Shown here: one piece after another, positions 9,940 to 19,336 of the stretch | Numbering within the stretch: position 1 is the first letter of the stretch | Layout of the letters: each line of letters begins with the position of its first letter | Source: Macrocystis pyrifera | Taxonomy: Eukaryota > Sar > Phaeophyceae > Laminariales > Laminariaceae | Direction: 5' to 3' | Length of the DNA: 64,000 nucleotides | NCBI GenBank assembly: GCA_031763025.1 | Contig: JASSKH010000025.1 | Span: 10,407,665-10,471,664, forward strand | Position numbers and translations under genes: made by a program | Notes under the pieces: generated by a model | What the model saw: only the letters and a program-made list of their open reading frames with translations | What the model was told of the DNA's origin: nothing | Database searches by the model: none

Positions 9940-11860
9940 ATAACGTTACACTCGGATAACACTTACCTACGTTATGGGGCCTAACACAGGAACGTGGTAA
10001 CGTACTAACATAGTGTTAGCACTAGAGGAGCGATCACGGTAACGCAGTAACACAGTGTTAACTGGAAACCCACGAACGTGCACGAGCCTTAACGTTATAT
10101 TGCTGCTTGGTCTCGTCCAGCTCTGGTACAGTAACATTATGTTATGCCGTGATCAGTCCTTGAACTAACACCGTAACACAGTGTTAGGCTTTGACCAAAC
10201 ACGTACGTTATCACTCTAACATTCCCAGATCGATATCCGCATATTTACCAACACGATAACATAATATTATTGTCGACGCAGCGTTAGACGTAACACAATA
10301 ACATTATGTTACCCTTAGGAGGAGTGTTATAGATAACACCCTAACATAACGTTACCATGTTCGCCAGCACTACTAACACATAACATTGTGTTACAGATAA
10401 CACACTAACTTAACATAACGCAATGACCAGCACTACTAACACTACGTTATCTCGACCCCCCATCTGATTGCCTTAGGGTCGGATAACGTAACACTTAACG
10501 TACGTTAGATACGTTACAGTCTTAGCCGACCCATACGTAACATTATGTTAGGATGTTAGCCTAAATGCGGAAGTCCCTGTAACATTGTGTTACGCGGTGT
10601 TACCGTCAGTAAAGATCTGATGGTAACATTCCGTTACCGTGTTACCATAAAAACCAATCCGGGTCTAACTTTATGTTACTGAGTTACCGTTGGGGCTGAA
10701 GTCGTTCTAACGTAATGTTACTACGTTACCCTTTGGATCTTCCCGAGGTCTAACATGTGTTAGCTGTGTTAGTGGTAAAGCGGGCGTGTGGGAGTAACAT
10801 AGCGTAGCCGTGTTATCCAATTTCGCCGACATCCCAAGAGGGGATACCTACAAAAATATCCCCGGGGGGGAGGATAGCATGGCATCCCCAGTAAAAAAAC
10901 GCCTCCATATTTTAAAACCCCAAAACAGGGGATATTTAGGAGGGATCCCCGCAAAAAACGCCTCATTTTTCTTTGTGGAAACCCCGCCAGTACGTTATCC
11001 ATCTATAACACTTTACGTTATCCATCTATAACGTAATCTGCACACTCGCACGTACGAGTTAACACGGCAGTAACATATTGTTGACCAGATTGGGGGTGTA
11101 CGTTATCTACTAACTTGTGTCACTACATATATTGCATACCAGGTACGAGTTAACAACATTAACATAATGCTATTAATAGTGTTTTACCGATCATACCTGG
11201 TATACGTTATCCGTTTGACGTATGTTATGTTGTTAAGGTAGCAAGAATTCCGTAATAATACCCTCACATAACGTCGCTCGAAACGGACTGCTGCTGCGGC
11301 TGATACAGTAACATAATGTTAACGTATTGACCATACACGCCATCTCTCTAACGTGTGTTACGATATCCCCTAGGAATTTCACTAACACACTAACATAGTG
11401 TTGTGTACGCGTTTATATGGCCGTGTACGTTATCCGTCGAAAGGGTGTTACGGTAGCACGGAAGAATCCCGCTGACACACTAACATAACGTTACTCGCTA
11501 CGGGCTGATGTTGCGAACACGGTAACATAATATTATCGTTTAAGTGACCATGTACGTTATCCCTTTAACGTGTGTTACGATAGCCACCAGGAATTCCGCT
11601 AACACGCTAACATAATGTTACTCGCTATGGGCTGCATACCCTAACATCGTAACACATATACTGCGGTCAGTACGAGATCAAGGTAACACTCTAACATAAT
11701 GTTACGCGATCGTCCGCCAATATCATAACACACTAACACTATGTTATCACAAAATCCAGAAAGTAGTTAACGTATTAATATTAATAGTAACGTAATGTTA
11801 CGTGTTTTTTTCGCTGACGCCTACCATTGACATAAAACGTTTAAGTGTTACGTTATCCGA
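9940..11860. repeat. array of short TAAC...GTTA palindromes
   Basis: About 25 near-palindromes of the type TAACATAATGTTA occur in 1.9 kb, with many central variants (TAACACAGTGTTA, TAACATTATGTTA, TAACGTAATGTTA and others). They are separated by 20-80 bases of mostly unrelated sequence. Between 11340 and 11650 a higher-order unit of roughly 110-120 bp is visible (gctaacac.ctaacataa.gttactcgcta.gggctg at about 11468 and 11592). The array is interrupted at about 10805-10990 by a block rich in GGGGAT/ATCCCC. No coding potential. Confidence 0.8.
10800..11000. repeat. GGGGAT/ATCCCC-rich block inside the palindrome array
   Basis: The block contains facing words such as gaggggatacc, atatccccgggg, caggggatattt and ggatccccgc. 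It is followed again by the TAAC-type sequence. The same block with the same flanks occurs inverted at about 35215-35400, so it behaves as part of a dispersed unit rather than a local accident. Confidence 0.6.
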
Positions 11861-13250
11861 GGCGTGAAATATTCGCCGCTCCCATAAGTGTCAGTGGCCA
11901 GCCTTATCATCGTTTAGTTCCTATATTTTCTGGTCGCTCGTGTTGTTGTGTTCTCGTACCCGGTACGCTGGCATTTCAGCCTCATGAATTTGCGCTTATT
12001 TCAACACACACCACATCGGATAGTCGGCACCTCCGTTTCACGACTAGTATTGATAGTCGGACTATTGATACGTTGATACTAACTTCAGCGTGCGTACTCA
12101 TAGTCGGCGACTTCCTGTACACGCTTTTGGTTGCACTTGATACAAGTACGTACCTGGTCAAAACAAATACACGAACGATGACGACAATGACCATGTGCTC
12201 CGAAACTCCTTTCAAAAATGCGCACCACTCGTACGTACTGGGCAATGAGCCGGGCAACAGCTCTTGCCAGTTCCTGGCATCTTGCTTCCACAACACAAGG
12301 CATAACAAAGGAATATGATGATGGCATGGTTCATGGTCCCGATGCCCTAGGAATTCGTGTCCATTTCATAGGTATACTGTTTGTTTTCGGAGGTGGAGTG
12401 CGACTTCATAGACGTGGCTGTTCCGTTCGTGTACGAACAATTGAATTCTGGTCGTGTACAGCCCCCTTTTTTTTCTTTTTTTTTATTTTACCATCACTGG
12501 CCTGGCCTCACGGCTATTTTTACGAGTATTTGCTGCTCATGAACCGCTGCTGTATATCATTGCTGGGTGCGTGAAGCTGCAACATCATCTGAGGCAGAAG
12601 TAGGCAAAGACAACTCGTGCATGTCACGATATATGTGTGTTTGCGCTGCTGGGTATCTGGCCAGGTCCTTTACTTCCTACGAGCAGCACGAGCACTGCCC
12701 GTTTTTGTTGCGCCTGGTGGTGTGCAAGCACAACAAGCGTAGTACGGCACTATTAATAGGAGAAGTAGTGGCAGCAGTACGAGTAGCAGCGCCATATTTG
12801 ACGCACGTCTAAAAGAAAGCGCCGCAGCAGGAAGAACTCGACATAGTGACACCTGTTGCCCCCTCGTCCGTGAGTTGGTGGGGCAGGGTATGCAGGATAG
12901 TACAACAGGAACGGCAACACTCAGCGCATGCTATTATTAGTACCATGATCACATGATCCACGATCGATGGTGCGAGATGCCTCATCATGAAAAAACTCGA
13001 CCGAAAGAGCACTACGAACACAAAGGATACATACCTGAATGTGAGCTTGGTCTCGACCGCAAGCCGAACAGAGCACAGCAACAGCAGCAGCAGCAGCAGA
13101 AGCAGCAGAAGTACTCGGCTTCGCTACGTATACCAGGTCAGGTAGTTGATAACAACCTTTTCGATCAGTCCCACTGATGAGATAAACTTTCGACTCGGTC
13201 TCCCTGTGAAGGTGGGAGACAGGGGTGATTCGTTTTACTGTGATTGGGTG
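11861..13250. other. no gene seen; AT-rich and simple sequence
   Basis: ORFs at 11845-12318 (+) and 11982-12308 (-) overlap in opposite frames, lack recognisable domains and look accidental. A short T-rich tract lies at about 12467-12490 and a CAG-type trinucleotide run at 13075-13112. Words such as CTATTAATAG and TACCAGGT recur here and elsewhere in the window. Confidence 0.4.
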
Positions 13251-13251
13251 G

Positions 13252-14132
13252 TGGGTGTGTCTAAACAGAATCGAAAAGCTCAATCGAAAATCGAATTCAT
13301 TTCGATTTCGATAAAAATATGCCGATGTGTCTAAACAGAATCGAAAAGTGAAAATAGAAGTCCAGGCAAAAAGCAACGGAGAGCACAACCTACTAGGCCG
13401 TTCGCATCTGTGCACACATGCCGGCAATCTAGCGCTCGGTAACACAGATCTACCACACTAGCAGGCAAACGCGACGTCTATTCGATTCCGGGAGGTCGTT
13501 GGGCCTCCCATGGAGGTGGTGGCGCGTGCAACGTTGACGCCCCGAGATCAAACTTGAAACTATACTGAGAACCAACTTCCGACCTCGTTCTCGAGGGTAT
13601 CATCCTGAATTTTCCTCAAACTATGCTCGCTCTGGCTCGAACGCCGGGAAACAAAGGCCCGAGAACGTCGGGGCTGGTGTTGTGGTTCGCCTGCTGGCTG
13701 TTTACGGGGGGTCTATGCGGCTAAGTTGCCGTGCTAGCTGTGGGTTGGATGCTGTGTACGGCGGTCCTGATGTGATATTTTGACGTGGCTGCGCTGACCA
13801 GTAGGACGAGCTGAATTGTTGCTGTTCGTGCTTTCGATTTCCTTTTCGATTCCCAGCCGTCAACTTTTTGATTTTGGCATTGGGTTTTTATAAAATTTGG
13901 AATACGTCAGCTGTGAGTTCGACTGATTAAACAGTTGATCCTCAACTTTGCAAGCTGCGTAATACGCCTCGTCTATATTCCATTTTTACCTAACCCGAGC
14001 TGGGTTGTAAATCGTACATTTTTTCGGAACCTAAAAAACGAAGGGGAACATGTTTTGACCAGGGACCAATCAGCGCCTTGTTTATTATCAATTCGATTTT
14101 CCATTTTCGATTTCGCTTCTGTTTAGACACTC
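13252..14132. mobile_element. TIR repeat family A, copy 1 (GGGTGTGTCTAAACAG ends)
   Basis: The left end reads GGGTGTGTCTAAACAGAATC and the right end TTCTGTTTAGACAC, i.e. inverted. The body matches the segment at 27957-28823 almost throughout. An internal second copy of the end motif starts near 13327. This copy carries a 114-bp insertion at 13887-14000 that copy 2 lacks, while copy 2 carries a MITE that this copy lacks. No ORF suggests a transposase, so the family is non-autonomous. Confidence 0.7.
13887..14000. mobile_element. 114-bp MITE-like insertion with TGGGTT target duplication
   Basis: Compared with the paralogous segment at 28690-28715, this stretch is extra and is bounded by TGGGTT on both sides (13881-13886 and 14001-14006). 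Its ends are weakly inverted (aaaatttggaata near the left, tattccattttta near the right). A close relative lies at about 47320-47425, sharing cagctgtgagttcgactgat and tgcaagctgcgtaatacg. Family unknown. Confidence 0.7.
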
Positions 14133-14282
14133 TCAGTCCCACTGATAAACTTTCGACTCGGTCCACTCTCTGCCCTGTGGTTCGTGTTTTACTGATTGGG
14201 TGTTAAATAGTAGACGGACAACAATCGATCTGGACAACAGCAGTATTTTTTAACACATGTTTTTTGTAGAGGTAAAATTAAC

Positions 14283-15008
14283 GCTGTTTCCTATGTGTGG
14301 TTCGATTTCGAGCTTCAGATTTGTATTTTTCGATCTCAAAAATGAATGACCGTGCTTATGCAGTCCAAATATGCAAAATCCGACTCCGACGACTTGGGTC
14401 ATCGGATTTTCAAATCGAAAAATGGCATGCTCTCTAAATTCAAGATGTTATCCACGACAACGAACAGCAGCAGAACGATCGATGAGTTGGATGGCGACAC
14501 AGCTGTATAGCGACGTTGCTTCGCGCCCGACGCGCGGACGGCGCGTCCCTCCGTGGCCAGACTAGAGTCGGCTGGCGCGGGCTCGGGCCTAGAGACCAAG
14601 AGAAGAGCACTCGGCACGCGCCTCTCTGTGGATACGTACTCGTAGATTACACTGCAGCTGTACAGCAGCGCAGCAGTCAAGTCACAAAATGAAACGCAAA
14701 ATACCAAGACAGGTTGACTCTAGCGCACTCGCCGCGTCTCTTCGCCACCAGACTAGAGGCAGTCAGCATGGGCTCGGACGCTTGGGTCCTACGCGCAGGG
14801 CAGCGCACCCACGCGTCTCTTCGCGGCTCTAGATCACAAAAACAGCAGTTGGTCTTGGTGTTTGCTCGAATCTCTACACGCACCATAAATCCGATTTTTC
14901 CGCATAGGAAGACCCTTTCGATTTGTCAAAAGCTCATCATAATCATATCTGAAAATGCCATCGGGTCAAAATCTGAAGCTCAAAAATCGAATCGCATAGG
15001 AAACCGCC
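14283..15008. mobile_element. TIR repeat family B, copy 1 (726 bp)
   Basis: The left end gctgtttcctatg...ttcgatttcgagcttcag and the right end ctgaagctcaaaaatcga...cataggaaaccgcc are inverted over about 35 bases. The interior is GC-rich near 14510-14600 and 14720-14840. An inverted full-length relative lies at 35630-36388, a 236-bp internally deleted one at 56608-56843, and an interior-only fragment at about 32640-32905. I could not identify a convincing target duplication. No transposase is encoded. Confidence 0.7.
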
Positions 15009-15464
15009 AAGGACTTTCGGTTGTTTCGATTTGACTTTATTTTTTTTTGTTGGTTTAATTTGCATCTGAAATTACGAAATTTATTAGTGGGAATTAGGAA
15101 AAATAAAATCAAGGCAAATTGAAAGAACCGAAAGTCCTCGATAATAAACGTAAATAATGGGAGATGGCGTGGCGGGCTATTCACTATTTAAAAACTGAAC
15201 ACTTTTGATCAGGTTTATTGGGGGATTACTCGGGTTGGTCGTTAAAAAAAGCAGTTTCAGAGAAAAATGATTGGCCAAATAAAATCGTATTTCAAGTCGT
15301 TGTGTTTTTCTTTTTTTTCGATGAACAGGAACTACAAAATTTGTCCACGTAATCGTCTGAGGAAGTGGGGCAGCTGGCGTTCCAGCAAGATTTGCCACAT
15401 GCTGCGTTGAAAGACCGCGGGATAGGGGCAGTTAGCACCCACGCCGAGCAGAAGTGCGTAAGAC
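15009..15464. other. AT-rich, no gene seen
   Basis: T- and A-rich sequence with no open frame of note. Coding-like composition begins at about 15360, just before the ORF at 15465. Confidence 0.4.
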
Positions 15465-15899
15465 ATGGACAGCTACTCTGGGCAGGAGGATATCGACAGA
15501 GAGCGTTGCGCGTCCGGCTCCAAGAGAGGACGCATTGCAGAGGTGAGGCTCCGAGGGCCGAGGCTTCTTCAACACCGTATGGTTTGGTTTGTTTCGTTTT
15601 CAAGAATTTGTGGTGATGACGAGGTAGGTGCACCCGAGGCTATCCTTGAACAGCACGCGCTAGCAGTGTTGGCTAGCGAGCATGGGCTGTGCCGCGAGCG
15701 TGCGTTGGGGTGGTTGCGCATTAAGCACGATGCTTGCAAGCTTCTGCTTTTCAGTTTATGGTGCGATGTGGTCAACAGGCCGAACACGAAGCTAATTCGG
15801 CAGCGCATCGGTGTTGCAGCAGCAGTGTTTAACAAGGTGCTGTATGCCTGCAGCACAAAGGCACACCGACGGCCTAGGCATCCAACCCATAGAGAGTAG
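15465..15899 (+). CDS. hypothetical protein, possible gene fragment
   Basis: A 144-codon frame with an ATG at 15465 (MDSYSGQEDIDRE) and coding-like composition at both ends. The middle (about 15545-15625) looks non-coding: it contains a good donor (gag|gtgagg at 15541) and an acceptor-like dgacgag|gtagg context near 15624, so the real product may be two exons joined in frame. The C-terminal part (EAILEQHALAVLASEHGLCRERALGWLRIKHDACKLLL in short pieces) suggests an alpha-helical protein. I do not recognise the family. A long ORF on the opposite strand (15569-16135) overlaps and is the competing reading. Confidence 0.3.
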   Translation: MDSYSGQEDIDRERCASGSKRGRIAEVRLRGPRLLQHRMVWFVSFSRICGDDEVGAPEAILEQHALAVLASEHGLCRERALGWLRIKHDACKLLLFSLWCDVVNRPNTKLIRQRIGVAAAVFNKVLYACSTKAHRRPRHPTHRE

Positions 15900-16800
15900 A
15901 GGATGGAGTTTGCCGGTCGTTGTCTCGCAGCAGGGTTCCTTCCGATATCGACCTCAGGCCCAGTGTCACGAATCTTGGCATTCGTGCCCAAGCCAAAGCC
16001 TTCCTGCGGTGGACCGAATGCGAATGTTCTCACCCGAACCGTAACTCGACCGCATTCGTTCGTAGAACATCGTGATGTGTTGCAAGTTCGAGGCGCACCA
16101 GCTTCGCCCGGCTCACGGTTGCGGGCGCCACTCATGCTTCACTTCGGGCAAAAGGCTCGAGGCCTCCGCCTTCGTTGTCCAGCCGGTTCATCTCTCCTGT
16201 CCTTGCCGTCGTCGAGCAGCTGACGCGCGTTGAAACCGACAGAAAAAGTATGCGGAACACGCCTTGACGTCCTGACGTTGATATTGCTTGGTTGACCACT
16301 CGGGCCTGTTTTTCAGGTTTCGAAATGTTAAACGGTGTCGTACGTGGCGAGTCAGGTCTTCCGTCTTCATGTTATTTACTCGTCTCGCATTCAAGATGTT
16401 TTTTTTTTTTTCAAGTATCCAGAGTAGAGTGTAGAGGAGTAAACGCACACTTTTACGTGTTTCGTGTGTCGAAAACGTCGAAAGCCGAAAGCATGCTGGT
16501 GCATAGCCGAAAGCCTGGTAAATATATCTCCATTGTGTCCGTTGTCCAATGGCACCCGTACGGCGTGTGCTTTTGGGGTCTGTCCTGCGGTTGTTGGACC
16601 GGGATCACTCAATGTCCATCCACCCTCGGTGGAAAATTTAAATACAAAATAAAAAAAATACCTACCCAGCGGCTGCGAAAAAAAATAAGCACGGACCTGT
16701 GACACTGCTGCAGTTACCACCAGTGTGTATACTATTAATATTAATACTGCTTCTGTCAGCTGTATCTTACGTAGCCACTGACATGGATGCAAGCAGCTGC
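15900..16800. other. no gene assigned
   Basis: GC-rich to about 16210, then AT-rich. Frames open here (15903-16223 on +, 16391-16915 on -) lack recognisable motifs. The minus frame runs into the minisatellite and is an artefact of it. Confidence 0.35.
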
Positions 16801-16810
16801 TGCACCAGCA

Positions 16811-16948
16811 GGCACCGGTACGACACAGCAGGCACCGGTACGGCACAGCAGGCACCGGTACGGCACAGCAGGCACCGGTACGGCACAGCAGGCACCGGTA
16901 CGGCACAGCAGGCACCGGTACGGCACAGCAGCAGGCACCGGTACGGCA
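16811..16948. repeat. 20-bp minisatellite, about 7 copies
   Basis: The unit ggcaccggtacggcacagca is repeated head to tail with few changes; the last unit has a 3-base insertion (gcag). Because 20 is not a multiple of three, all frames stay open and produce repetitive peptides on both strands (for example GTGTAQQAP, PYRCLLCRTG). These are shadows of the repeat, not genes. Confidence 0.9.
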
Positions 16949-16959
16949 CTACTGCCAAG

Positions 16960-17720
16960 AAAGTACCCCCTCCTTAGAAAATACCCCCCCCCCCCACATG
17001 ACCATGCCAGACGGATCGAGGCTCCTGATATGTCCTATTCCTCTTCGCCCACAAACTACTTGAAATTAGTGTCGAGGATTCGTCCTGTAGTAAACGTACT
17101 GGTAATCCTTTCAGAGCTGCCCCCACGTTTTTGTGGACACACTACTAATAGTAATTTTAGTAATTGGTGGTAATGAGGCGCGACCTTAGTACCTGCAGTA
17201 GTCATATCTGCGATGCATCATGCTGGGCGAATACGGATTGTTCTCTTTTGTGCTGAACCAACATGAACACGAACGAACATCCACTATACCTACTACCAGT
17301 ATTAACCTATACGCCGTCATTGGTGAATCTCATAATGACAATGAGGCCCGCGAAGCGCGCAGAGTGTGCGAGCCTTTTTTTTCTTGGAAAATTCCAAGAA
17401 AAAAAAAGCCTCTTCATAACGGCTCGCGTAGGGTGCCTTGTTTTGAGTTTTTCTGTATGTGTGTGGGGTGGGTGTGGGTGTGTGTGTGTGATTCAACATT
17501 TTTTTAGGCAACGTTTGACCACCGCCCTCGACGCACACGGCACCAATTCCAGTCCAGGCGGGCTCTGTGCACGCACACACACAAACGAAACCTTCTCGTG
17601 CTGGTGCGGTGGTAAGTCGTTCACAGTAGTTGGTCGAGCTCGGTGTGGCAACGTGTGTAGGCACATGTTTTTGCTGGGCCATGTTGGAAAAACACAGAAC
17701 CAACAACACATTATAACGGT
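16960..17720. other. no gene seen; contains a perfect hairpin
   Basis: A run of C lies at about 16985-16996. At 17375-17406 there is a perfect inverted repeat, TTTTTTTTCTTGGAA then AA then its complement. Around 17150-17215 the sequence matches, inverted, the loop of the hairpin at 25205-25267. ORFs at 17263-17766 (+) and 17317-18027 (-) are compositionally odd and overlap each other. Confidence 0.4.
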
Positions 17721-18700
17721 TTTTTGCTTTTTTGAGCACGAAACCCAGCTCTACGAGTACTCGTAGGCAGACTGCCTGTCCACAGCAACGAGCGTTCAGG
17801 CTATGTCCCCGAGACATGCTGCAGGCCCACCCTCCTGCTGATGAGGGGACGGAGAAGCAGGAGAAGATCTGTTGTATGGTTGTTGTACAGCAGTACAGTA
17901 GTGGTTGCACTGCTAGAAGCTCTGTTGGACACGTCAGGTTGTAGATTTTCGTCTTCAAATTTATGAGTTCGGAACCAGGAAACACATGTACGAAGGGTTT
18001 ACACACAAGCCGAGCGTACAGCGACACACTGACCCTGGCCTTGTGTGTGCTACTGCTGCTGCTGTTTTGCTGCTGGAGAAGCTCTGCCGTAGATGTCGTA
18101 CATCAGTAGGAGCGGTGGCACCTGCTACCTGCCACGAGAAGTTCTCTCTTGGACAAAGCATGTCGGGTGCAGATTTTTCGTCTTGAAATTATTATGCCGA
18201 ACTTCGTGTTCAAAACCAACACAGGACAAAATCGAGTACGTGTACAAAGGGTTCAAGGGTTAGATTGACAAGCTGAGCGTACAGCGACGCTGACCCTGGC
18301 CTCGTGTGTCCTACTATTGCTGCTGCTGCTGTTTTGCTGCTGGAGAAGCTCTGCTGTAGATGTCGTACATCAACTGAATAGCGGTGGCACCTGCTGCCTG
18401 CTACAAGAAGTGCTCTCTCCTGGACAGAACATGTCGGGTGCAGATTTTTCGAATGCAAATTACGCCGAATTTGGAGTTCGGAACCAACACAGGACAAAAT
18501 CGAGTACGTGTACAGAGGGTTCAAGGGTTAGATTGACAAGCCGAGCGTACAGCGACGCTGACCCTGGCCTCGTGCGTCCTACTGCTACTGCTGCTGCTGT
18601 TTTGTTGCTGGAGAAACACTACTGCTGTAGATATCTGATGCGTACATCAATCAGTACAAGTGTGTGTGTGTTCTCACATTAAACCATTCTTCTACTCGTC
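17720..18700. repeat. dispersed repeat family C: three tandem units of about 260 bp
   Basis: Units start near 17935, 18165 and 18435. Each carries gattttTcgtcttcaaa/gaaatt, then caggacaaaatcgagtac, agcgtacagcgacgctgacc, gctgctgctgttttgctgctgg and a segment ending ggacaaagcatgtcggg. The array is preceded by a flank including cagctctacgagtactcgtagg. The whole 1-kb block recurs inverted at about 28860-30070. Single-unit relatives make both arms of the hairpin at 24930-25568. No coding potential. Confidence 0.8.
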
Positions 18701-18897
18701 GACATCCAGCAAGCCCAGTTCCGTGCTGATTCTTCACCCTTGATACGAGCTCTGTGGTCACAGACTACGACACAGAGATAACACACCGTAATGCATTAAT
18801 AGCCTACGCAATACCATGCCTTCGCACAAGGTGCGGCCGACACAACATACATACATACGCTATTACGGGGGTCCATAATTAACGGCAAAAAATATTG

Positions 18898-19129
18898 TGT
18901 AGCCAAAAGATACCAAGCCGTGGAGGTTTCAGTGTAATCGCATGTGTGAGTGGAGCAGTGGCCGGGGATCCTGTGTGATGTCCCCTAGCCACCTGGCTCG
19001 TGGTCCGATGAGGATCACTCCGTGATAATACAAGCTCTAAGAACAAGACTTACTGAGTGCGAGGCCAGCGAGACTGGTGGAGTCCCTCGCTGGAAGCCCT
19101 CTTGCTGATATCATCTGGCAGAGGCCATA
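18898..19129 (+). repeat. 5' LTR
   Basis: 232 bp, TGTAGCCAAAAG to GAGGCCATA. I saw no difference from the 3' LTR. It is preceded by ATTG/ATTGT and followed by the 14-bp palindrome AATATCTAGATATT, which overlaps the LTR end at 19129-19142. Confidence 0.9.
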
Positions 19130-19336
19130 ATATCTAGATATTCGCGGAACTTCTGTTGGAGGAGTTTTCGGCTGCGGAGTATTGGGTCACAGCTGGGAAG
19201 GCAGTTGGCCCGTTGGACGGATCGAAACGGCTTGAAGCGCACAGCAGGGGAGGACGCTCCGGGAGCTGGAGGACGCACAGGTCAGGCGGCAGTTTCTCCG
19301 TTATTACAGTAGAGTCCAGGTGGACTGCTGTGGATT

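Noticed and set aside
10005-11805. CRISPR array in the TAAC...GTTA region
   Set aside because: Repeats are short, variable palindromes with irregular spacers, in a eukaryotic context with no cas genes.
16756-16977. Cys/Leu- and Gly/Gln-repeat proteins on both strands over the minisatellite
   Set aside because: They arise from a 20-bp tandem repeat read in all frames; no independent coding evidence.
17317-18027. 236-codon minus-strand ORF
   Set aside because: It runs across part of the family C repeat and a T/A hairpin, with low-complexity composition and no domain.
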